Positions 7,464 through 12,942 of a DNA stretch of 12,942 bases are shown here, one piece after another (the first letter of the stretch is position 1; each line of letters begins with the position of its first letter). The DNA comes from Methylococcaceae bacterium. GTDB taxonomy: Bacteria; Pseudomonadota; Gammaproteobacteria; Methylococcales; Methylomonadaceae. Where the stretch lies: positions 1-12,942 of the forward strand of contig CANKON010000014.1 in the NCBI GenBank assembly GCA_947484105.1. The letters are read 5' to 3'. Made by a program: the position numbers and the translations under genes. Below the pieces are notes generated by a model, which saw only the letters and a list, made by a program, of their open reading frames with translations, was not told the DNA's origin and did no database searches.

Positions 7464-7470
7464 TTATTTT
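7442..7470. terminator. Weak hairpin at the prmC/rarA convergent junction, possible terminator
   Basis: TCACAA (7444-7449) and TTGTGA (7458-7463) form a six-base-pair stem with an eight-base loop that includes the prmC stop codon. Two further pairs (one G-U) extend it to 7442-7465. A T-rich stretch, ATTTT, follows on the plus strand. The stem is short and A-T rich, so it would be a weak terminator at best. It is listed because it is the only candidate end signal visible between the two long convergent gene series. Confidence 0.25.
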
Positions 7471-8777
7471 GAAACTGATGCGGCATCCAATTCGCGCAAA
7501 TACGTCAATTTTTCTTTGATTTTAATTTCCAAGCCACGTTCAACGGGTTCGTAATAGCGCGTTCCTGCCAATGATTCTGGGAAATAATTTTCCCCCGCCA
7601 CATACGCATCAGGTTCATTGTGGGCATAACGATAAGTTTTGCCGTAATCCAAGGCTTTCATCAATTTCGTCGGAGCGTTTCGTAAATGAATCGGGGCCTC
7701 TAGGGTTCCCGTTGATTTAATATGCGCCATGGCGGTGTTGTAAGCTACATAAACTGCGTTACTTTTTGGCGCACACGCCATATAAATCACGGCTTGTGCC
7801 AACGACAATTCTCCTTCGGGACTGCCCAAACGTTCCTGTGCTTGCCACGCATTGATTGCCATTTCCAACGCACGCGGATCAGCATTGCCAATATCTTCGG
7901 ATGCAATTCGCACGATCCGTCGCGCTAAATAAGCCAAATCACAACCACCATCAATCATTCGGCAAAGCCAATATAACGCGGCATCGGGCGAACTGCCTCG
8001 CACCGATTTATGTAACGCAGAAATTTGATTGTGAAATTCTTCACCGTGTGAATCGAATCGTCGAACGCCGCCGATTAAAACTGATTGAGCAATCGTTTCG
8101 TCAATTATTGACGCTGATTTTGCGCTGGCAACTTCAGCGGCAAGTTCTAATAAATTCAATAATCGACGGGCATCACCGTCGGCGGCTTGCGCGAATTGCA
8201 ATTTAATTTCGTCCGCCATTTCGAGCTTTAATTCACCCAAACCGTGAGATTCATTTTCGAGGGTGTGATTTAAAATATCGAGCAAATCCGTGTGCGTTAA
8301 TGGATTCAAAACATAAACTCGTGCCCGCGAAAGCAATGCGTTATTCAACGCAAACGATGGATTTTCGGTTGTCGCGCCAATAAAATACACCGTGCCGTCT
8401 TCAACGTGTGGCAAAAACGCATCTTGCTGAGATTTGTTAAAACGATGCACTTCATCTACAAACAAAATCGTGCGTCGCTTTTCAAATTGCTGAATGGTTT
8501 TTGCGTGTTCAATGGCTTCACGAATTTCTTTTACACCAGCTAAAACAGCTGAAATTGCTAAAAATTCCGCGTTTGATTGCTTTGCAATTAACCGAGCCAA
8601 TGTCGTTTTGCCCGTTCCAGACGCGCCCCAAAAAATCATCGAATGCAAATGTCCCGAAGTCAGCGCAATTTGCAAGGGTTTTCCTGTCGAAAGAATGTGC
8701 GCTTGTCCGACATAATTAGCTAATTCTTGCGGACGCATTCGCTCTGCTAACGGGGCATTCAGATTTATGTTATTCAA
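7464..8777 (-). CDS. rarA: Replication-associated recombination protein A (RarA/MgsA, AAA+ ATPase)
   Basis: A clamp-loader-like AAA+ ATPase that acts at stalled or damaged replication forks. The 437-residue protein has Walker A GASGTGKTT (51-59), Walker B ILFVDEVHRFN (104-114), the sensor-1 region IGATTENPSF (133-142) and the arginine-finger SRAR (150-153). The C-terminal tetramerisation region shows ISALHKSVRGSSPDAALYWL, IASEDIGNADPRAL, CAPKSNAVY and HLRNAPTKLMK, all close to E. coli RarA. The loop reads GAS where most relatives have GPP. The start is a TTG at 8775-8777, overlapping the gspI stop. The first ATG, 13 codons later, would cut into the conserved PLAERMRP block, so TTG is preferred despite a poor ribosome site. 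It is the last gene of the minus-strand series. Confidence 0.96.
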   Translation of the reverse strand: MNNINLNAPLAERMRPQELANYVGQAHILSTGKPLQIALTSGHLHSMIFWGASGTGKTTLARLIAKQSNAEFLAISAVLAGVKEIREAIEHAKTIQQFEKRRTILFVDEVHRFNKSQQDAFLPHVEDGTVYFIGATTENPSFALNNALLSRARVYVLNPLTHTDLLDILNHTLENESHGLGELKLEMADEIKLQFAQAADGDARRLLNLLELAAEVASAKSASIIDETIAQSVLIGGVRRFDSHGEEFHNQISALHKSVRGSSPDAALYWLCRMIDGGCDLAYLARRIVRIASEDIGNADPRALEMAINAWQAQERLGSPEGELSLAQAVIYMACAPKSNAVYVAYNTAMAHIKSTGTLEAPIHLRNAPTKLMKALDYGKTYRYAHNEPDAYVAGENYFPESLAGTRYYEPVERGLEIKIKEKLTYLRELDAASVSK

Positions 8778-9183
8778 TTTTTGTCGCCAATTTCAATGTG
8801 TTTAATTCTAAAACACGGTCGTCTGTTTTTGCGTCATCGCCCCACCAAACTTGTACGTTGACGTTAAATAATTCAACAGGCAACTCGCGTAAATCCAATT
8901 CGGGTGACGCAAATGTTTTTGGCATAACTTGCACTTTCCAATGATAAATCTCATTTTCAATGCCAAGCATTTCACTTGTTTTCAATGGCGTTTCAACACC
9001 TGTTTTAGCCATTAAATTGGTCGCAATTTGAGCCGCGTTCGTGTAGTCATCTGCGATACGAGCCGTTGTTACGCCTGTTGAAAAAATTTTCAGCAAAATA
9101 CCCAGCGAGACAGCCAAAATTGAAAAGGCAATTAGAATTTCCAACAATGAAAAGCCGCATTGTTTAATCTTCCAGCGTGACAT
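8770..9183 (-). CDS. gspI: Type II secretion minor pseudopilin GspI
   Basis: A minor pseudopilin that, with GspJ, GspK and GspH, is thought to form the tip of the type II secretion pseudopilus. The 137-residue product has a short basic leader and a prepilin peptidase site: cleavage after Gly10 leaves a mature N-terminus FSLLE with Glu15 at +5. A hydrophobic helix follows (about 11-31). Its position directly after gspH and the GspI-type body (IADDYTNAAQIATNLMA) support GspI over other pseudopilins. The C-terminal region, with VQVWWGD, is less conserved. It overlaps gspH by 20 bases and rarA by eight. No gspJ or gspK follows, although that is the usual order. Confidence 0.87.
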   Translation of the reverse strand: MSRWKIKQCGFSLLEILIAFSILAVSLGILLKIFSTGVTTARIADDYTNAAQIATNLMAKTGVETPLKTSEMLGIENEIYHWKVQVMPKTFASPELDLRELPVELFNVNVQVWWGDDAKTDDRVLELNTLKLATKIE

Positions 9184-9613
9184 GACCAGTAAGCCAATTG
9201 ATGTTAATTTCTTGGGAGAGTTTATTTTTTTCTAAGGTAATGCGCCCACCAATTGACGAACCATCGGGGAAAAATCGAAGCTGTGCCACGCCATTTTGCA
9301 ATTCAGACTGTGCCGTTTTAACCGTGACATCAATATCTTCTTTAATGTTGTAGCTTTTTTCTTGCCCTGTTAAAAAATAAGAATTGTTACTCAAATCAAA
9401 ATTGAGTGTGGCAGTTTTATGAGTAAGCATCGCTTGGGAGCGAACATAACGCAAACCCGAAACTAAATCACGGGCGGCGGCTTTTAACGTCCTTGAATCA
9501 TCACTTGCGGACATATTCACCGCAATTACGCCAAAACCCAATACCACAATACTCAAAACAATAATCAGTTCAAGTAATGTAAAGCCCGCGTTTTGGCGCA
9601 ATGAATGTCGCAT
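9164..9613 (-). CDS. gspH: Type II secretion minor pseudopilin GspH
   Basis: A minor pseudopilin of the type II secretion system, placed below the GspIJK tip complex in current models. The 149-residue product has the leader MRHSLRQNAG and then FTLLEL, so prepilin peptidase would cut after Gly10 and leave Glu15 at +5. The hydrophobic helix covers about 11-33. The body carries the GspH/FimT pattern: LKAAARDLVSGLRYVRSQAM (54-73) and LRFFPDGSSIGGRITL near the C-terminus. The GspH/FimT family also includes type IV pilus proteins, but its place between gspG and gspI settles the assignment. The ATG follows the gspG stop without a gap (TAAATG), suggesting coupled translation. Confidence 0.9.
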   Translation of the reverse strand: MRHSLRQNAGFTLLELIIVLSIVVLGFGVIAVNMSASDDSRTLKAAARDLVSGLRYVRSQAMLTHKTATLNFDLSNNSYFLTGQEKSYNIKEDIDVTVKTAQSELQNGVAQLRFFPDGSSIGGRITLEKNKLSQEININWLTGHVTLED

Positions 9614-10036
9614 TTAATCCCAGTTATTGATGTCTTGATCTTCGCCTTCGCCGCCTTCTTTGTCATCTGCGCCGTAGGTAGATAAATCAAATTTGCCATG
9701 TGTGCCAGGTGACGCATAGTGATATTCGTTTAACCACGGATCAACAGGCATTTTCGCTTTTTTCAAGTAAGGACCATTCCACCGTTTTGAACCTTCGGGA
9801 GCTTCTATTAACGCTTGCAAACCTTGTTCGCTGGTTGGATATTTCCCCATGTCGAGTTTGTACATATCGAGAGCGGCAGAAAAATCTTCAACTTGCACTT
9901 TCGCAGCTTTGGTTTTCGATTCGCCCAAATGTTTCATAACTTGGGGACCGACAATGCCTGCGAGCATCGCGATAATCCCTAAAACGACGAGTAATTCTAA
10001 TAACGTAAAACCTGATTGTGCTTTTGATTTCATCAT
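9614..10036 (-). CDS. gspG: Type II secretion major pseudopilin GspG
   Basis: The main subunit of the pseudopilus, the piston-like filament that pushes folded proteins through the outer-membrane secretin. The 140-residue product has a short leader, prepilin cleavage after Gly9, FTLLE with Glu14 at +5, and a hydrophobic helix (about 10-31). The family's globular domain then follows: DMYKLDMGKYPTSEQGLQAL, RWNGPYLKKAKMPVDPW and YHYASPGTHGKFDLSTYGADD. The C-terminus is acidic (GGEGEDQDINNWD) and resembles the calcium-binding loop of T2SS major pseudopilins. A GGAGG (10042-10046) lies five bases before the first of two tandem ATG codons; the second, at 10031-10033, is eight bases away and equally possible. 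This strong ribosome site overlaps the end of leuA, whose stop abuts the ATG. Confidence 0.95.
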   Translation of the reverse strand: MMKSKAQSGFTLLELLVVLGIIAMLAGIVGPQVMKHLGESKTKAAKVQVEDFSAALDMYKLDMGKYPTSEQGLQALIEAPEGSKRWNGPYLKKAKMPVDPWLNEYHYASPGTHGKFDLSTYGADDKEGGEGEDQDINNWD

Positions 10037-11581
10037 TTAAACCTCCGATTTTTGGGGGTGTTGACGCGCATTAACATTGAGTAATTTGTTTAGCGCGTTT
10101 ATATACGCCTTCGCTGATGCCGTCACAATATCGGTATCCGCACCTAAACCGTTCACAATACGTCCTGCTTTTTCTAAACGCACCGTCACTTCACCTTGTG
10201 CATCCGTGCCATTCGTCACGTTATTGACCGAATATAATTCGAGCGACGCTTCGGATTTAACTAATTGTTCAATCGCTTTCAACGTTGCATCGACAACACC
10301 GCCGCCCGTTGAATTACCTGTCACTTCTTGATTATTCACCCGCAACGTGACCACCGCATTCGGCACTTCACCTGTTTCAGAACACACTTTCAAAGACACC
10401 AATTTAATGTGTTCATCTTCGGCTTCAATCGTAGTTTCAGAAATGAGCGTTTGTAAATCTTCATCAAAAATTTCGTGTTTTTTGTCAGCCAATTGTTTAA
10501 AACGTGCAAACGCATCGTTTAATTCAGCTTCACTTTCAAATTCAAAACCCAGTTCTTGAATCCGACTTTTAAACGCATTTCGCCCAGAATGTTTGCCCAA
10601 AACCATTCGATTTGCAGACCAGCCAACATCTTCGGCTCGCATAATTTCATACGTTTCGCGGCTTTTCAAAATGCCATCTTGATGAATACCAGCCTCGTGT
10701 GCGAACGCATTTGCGCCAACAATTGCTTTATTGGGTTGAACGGGAAAACCTGTAATTGACGAAACCAGTTTTGAGCAGGTCAAAATTTCGCGCGTATCAA
10801 TGCGGGTTTGGCAATCAAACACGTCGTGACGCGTGCGAACAGCCATCACGACTTCTTCAAGTGACGCATTTCCCGCGCGTTCACCTAAACCGTTAATGGT
10901 GCATTCTACTTGGCGTGCGCCATTCATGACTGCTGAAAGTGAATTGGCAACAGCTAGTCCCAAATCATTGTGACAATGCACCGAAAAAATCGCTTTATCC
11001 GAATTTGGAATACGCTCAATTAAATTCTTAATCGTCGCGCCAAATTGTTGCGGAATGCTGTAACCAACGGTGTCAGGAATGTTTAACGTGGTTGCGCCCG
11101 CGTTAATAACCGCTTCCAAAATTCGGCACAAAAAATCTTCGTCCGAACGTCCTGCATCTTCAGGCGAAAATTCCACATCGTCTGTGTATTGTCGCGCCCG
11201 TTTCACAGCTCTTACAGCGTGTTCGATGACTTGCTCAGGTGACATATTGAGCTTCATTTGCATGTGAATTGGCGAGGTCGCAATAAACGTATGAATGCGC
11301 GATTGTCTTGCGCCTTTCAATGCCTCGCCAGCACGGTCGATGTCTTTATCTAACGCACGCGCTAACCCACAAACGGTGCTATCTTTAATAATATCTGCAA
11401 CGGCTTTAACTGCTTCAAAATCGCCGACGCTGGCGGCAGGAAAACCTGCTTCAATCACGTTCACTTTTAAACGTTCTAAGGCGCGTGCAATGCGAATCTT
11501 TTCGTCACGAGTCATCGATGCGCCAGGGCTTTGTTCACCATCGCGTAGTGTGGTATCAAATATAATGAGTTGATCTTTCAT
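10037..11581 (-). CDS. leuA: 2-isopropylmalate synthase
   Basis: Condenses acetyl-CoA with 2-oxoisovalerate, the committed step of leucine synthesis. The 514-residue product is full length for the LeuA type 1 family. The N-terminal TIM barrel holds [13 protein letters not shown] (8-20) with the catalytic Arg13 and metal-ligand Asp14, [11 protein letters not shown] (200-210) with metal ligands His202 and His204, and [13 protein letters not shown] (231-243). The C-terminal part (about 390-505) is the regulatory domain through which leucine inhibits the enzyme, with TLKAIEQLV and [20 protein letters not shown] helices. No leucine-rich leader peptide or attenuator precedes it: pssA ends 31 bases upstream, so control is probably through the pssA promoter and by leucine feedback. 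The ATG has no clear Shine-Dalgarno sequence. The pssA-leuA order is common in proteobacteria. Confidence 0.97.
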   Translation of the reverse strand: MKDQLIIFDTTLRDGEQSPGASMTRDEKIRIARALERLKVNVIEAGFPAASVGDFEAVKAVADIIKDSTVCGLARALDKDIDRAGEALKGARQSRIHTFIATSPIHMQMKLNMSPEQVIEHAVRAVKRARQYTDDVEFSPEDAGRSDEDFLCRILEAVINAGATTLNIPDTVGYSIPQQFGATIKNLIERIPNSDKAIFSVHCHNDLGLAVANSLSAVMNGARQVECTINGLGERAGNASLEEVVMAVRTRHDVFDCQTRIDTREILTCSKLVSSITGFPVQPNKAIVGANAFAHEAGIHQDGILKSRETYEIMRAEDVGWSANRMVLGKHSGRNAFKSRIQELGFEFESEAELNDAFARFKQLADKKHEIFDEDLQTLISETTIEAEDEHIKLVSLKVCSETGEVPNAVVTLRVNNQEVTGNSTGGGVVDATLKAIEQLVKSEASLELYSVNNVTNGTDAQGEVTVRLEKAGRIVNGLGADTDIVTASAKAYINALNKLLNVNARQHPQKSEV

Positions 11582-11612
11582 ATTGTTTTTTTAAATCCAA
11601 AATAAGTAGAAA

Positions 11613-12362
11613 TTAGCTTTTGCGTCCTTGTAATTTTTTGCGGCGCATAATTAAAGTCACAAGTGGTCCTGAAATTGCGTAGCCCAAAAAGAGCAAAAAT
11701 AACATTGTCTGCGGCTGTGCCATCACGAAAGCAATGCTTAACATCACTGCGATTGCAACGAAAAATGGGACTTTTCCTTTCAAATCGATTTCTTTAAAAC
11801 TCGAATATCGGAAATTACTCACCATCAACAAGCCTGTGCAAATTGTCAAAATGATTGCCGGATATTTGAGCATTTCAATATCCCAACCGTGTTCCAAACA
11901 AAGCCAAATAAAGCCTGCCAAAATGGCGGCTGCCGCAGGACTAGGTAAGCCTTGAAAATAACGTTTATCCGCCGAAGTCAGTTGCGTGTTAAATCGCGCT
12001 AATCTCAACGCGCCGCCTGCGGTGTGAACAAATGCGGCAAATAATCCTAATTTTCCAAGCGTTGAAAATGCCCATAAATACATCACCAATGCAGGAGCGA
12101 CGGCGAATGAAACCATATCCGACAAGCTGTCATATTGTGCGCCGAACTCGCTTTGGGTATTGGTCAAACGCGCCACTCGTCCATCTAATCCATCTAAAAT
12201 CATTGCAACAAAAATCGCTACGACTGAAATATCGTAATGCTGATTCATAGCGGACGTTATCGCGTAAAAACCCGAAAATAACGCGCCCGTTGTAAATAAA
12301 TTCGGAAGTAAATAAATGCCACGACGGCGAATTGTAGATTTTTCAAAAGTCATAATTGTCAC
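11613..12362 (-). CDS. pssA: CDP-diacylglycerol-serine O-phosphatidyltransferase
   Basis: Makes phosphatidylserine, the precursor of phosphatidylethanolamine, from CDP-diacylglycerol and serine at the inner membrane. The 249-residue product is an integral membrane protein with about eight hydrophobic segments. It carries the complete CDP-alcohol phosphotransferase signature DG-x2-AR-x8-G-x3-D-x3-D in DGLDGRVAR ... SEFGAQYDSLSD. LLPNLFTTGALFSGFYA at the N-terminus and ALRLARFNTQ and YFQGLPSPAAAA in the middle mark it as the membrane-integral (type II) enzyme, unlike the E. coli PssA, which belongs to a different family. Starts are a GTG at 12360-12362 or an ATG three codons in (12351-12353); neither has a clear ribosome site. 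A perfect TATAAT lies just upstream. Confidence 0.96.
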   Translation of the reverse strand: MTIMTFEKSTIRRRGIYLLPNLFTTGALFSGFYAITSAMNQHYDISVVAIFVAMILDGLDGRVARLTNTQSEFGAQYDSLSDMVSFAVAPALVMYLWAFSTLGKLGLFAAFVHTAGGALRLARFNTQLTSADKRYFQGLPSPAAAAILAGFIWLCLEHGWDIEMLKYPAIILTICTGLLMVSNFRYSSFKEIDLKGKVPFFVAIAVMLSIAFVMAQPQTMLFLLFLGYAISGPLVTLIMRRKKLQGRKS

Positions 12363-12385
12363 AAAGTAGTGATTTGGATGCGTGA

Positions 12386-12391
12386 ATTATA
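12386..12391 (-). promoter_or_regulatory. Probable -10 box of a minus-strand promoter for pssA-leuA-gspGHI-rarA
   Basis: Read on the minus strand, the gap between the SURF1 stop and pssA contains a perfect TATAAT. It would start transcription near 12379, about 17 bases before the pssA GTG. I find no good -35 hexamer at the usual 16-18 base spacing; the best match, TGAACA, lies 20 bases upstream. Transcription may also read through from the SURF1 side, since no terminator separates them. Confidence 0.5.
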
Positions 12392-12414
12392 CACGATTCG
12401 GATTTTACTGATGT

Positions 12415-12942
12415 TCATTGCGCGGGTGTGTTGGGCGGTTTTTTAAAGTTCATTTTAATAAATAATATCGTCAACGCAAACGCCAACCCGAACCATTGCA
12501 GCGCGTAGCCTAAATGCTGTTCGGGCTGCATAATTTTTGCCATTTCCCATTCACGTTTAAAACCGTGTAGCGCATTCGTGTCTAATTCGAGTTGAAAATT
12601 GAGCAATTCATAGCCTAACATTTTCGCTAAAATTTTTTCATCAATCACGCCAACGACCGCAGGATTGGTTTGCGTAGGCTGATTGGCACCTGCTAATTTC
12701 AATCCAATACTGGGGAAATTGTTGATTCGTCCGTTTAACGTTATTTCAGTTTCTGATGAAAAATCAACGTTGGGTAATGTCGCACGTGGCTCAATAAGTG
12801 GAATCCAGCCACGATTAACTAAAATTGCTTTGTTAGAATTTTGGAGTTTAAACGGTGTAAAAACAAAATACCCCGCCTTCCCTGCATGGATTTGATTGTC
12901 GAGCAAAAATTGTTTTGTCGTTTCGTAATGCCCCACAACAGT
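12415..12942 (-). CDS. SURF1 family cytochrome oxidase assembly protein (N-terminal part outside window)
   Basis: SURF1 (Shy1) proteins help to build haem-copper cytochrome c oxidase in the membrane, probably in haem a insertion into subunit I. The visible 175 residues run off the window edge; full-length proteins are near 240 residues and begin with a membrane span that would lie outside. The segment shows the family blocks VGHYETTKQFLLDNQ, GKAGYFVFTPFKL, and the strongly conserved ILVNRGWIPL. Near the C-terminus HLGYALQWFGLAFALTILFI forms the second membrane span, and a short tail ends in PPNTPAQ. The body between is periplasmic. The frame stays open through the window edge (GTG at 12934-12936 is internal, not the start). 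A coxBAC/ctaG cluster probably lies further to the right. Confidence 0.93.
   Translation of the reverse strand, partial: TVVGHYETTKQFLLDNQIHAGKAGYFVFTPFKLQNSNKAILVNRGWIPLIEPRATLPNVDFSSETEITLNGRINNFPSIGLKLAGANQPTQTNPAVVGVIDEKILAKMLGYELLNFQLELDTNALHGFKREWEMAKIMQPEQHLGYALQWFGLAFALTILFIKMNFKKPPNTPAQ

Noticed and set aside
11582..11612. Possible leu leader peptide or attenuator before leuA
   Set aside because: The gap is only 31 bases, with no leucine-codon run and no hairpin. It is A/T-rich spacer only.

Overview
The window looks like a piece of chromosome from a gammaproteobacterium of moderately low GC content (about 40% by eye). Three things point to this group. HflD is essentially confined to Gammaproteobacteria. 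TatC, PurE, MoaB and RarA read very close to their Escherichia coli counterparts. A SURF1-type cytochrome oxidase assembly factor and a pssA-leuA pair suggest an aerobic, prototrophic environmental lineage. A Thiotrichales/Beggiatoa-like source would fit the base composition, but that is a guess.

Layout. Bases 1-282 hold the 3' end of thiC, closed by a strong intrinsic terminator (289-328). A promoter at about 356-383 then starts a tightly packed plus-strand series of eleven genes, with neighbours overlapping or at most about 25 bases apart: folE, hemH, purE, purK, tatB, tatC, a MORN_2-repeat lipoprotein, moaB, a DUF423 membrane protein, hflD and prmC. It ends at 7463. The next base is the end of rarA on the opposite strand. 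The minus-strand series, read from right to left, is SURF1 (cut by the window end), pssA (with a perfect TATAAT box upstream), leuA, gspG, gspH, gspI and rarA.

How the genes work together. The plus-strand genes are mostly housekeeping and mixed in function: thiamine, tetrahydrofolate/pterin, haem, purine and molybdenum-cofactor synthesis, Tat export of folded cofactor-containing proteins, and methylation of peptide-release factors. Several of them make or handle cofactors, and moaB close to tatBC is at least consistent, because many molybdoenzymes leave by the Tat route. The minus-strand series combines phospholipid (pssA) and leucine (leuA) synthesis with a partial type II secretion pseudopilin set (gspGHI, no J or K here) and a replication-fork ATPase (rarA).

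No mobile element, CRISPR array, tRNA, rRNA, phage gene or defence island is visible. Apart from the small spacer at 283-423, intergenic gaps are at most 52 bases, so there is no room for a hidden gene. I do not see a previously undescribed system. The points worth a second look are the uncharacterised MORN_2 lipoprotein, the tatBC pair without tatA, the incomplete gspGHI cluster, and the zero-gap convergent end of prmC and rarA.
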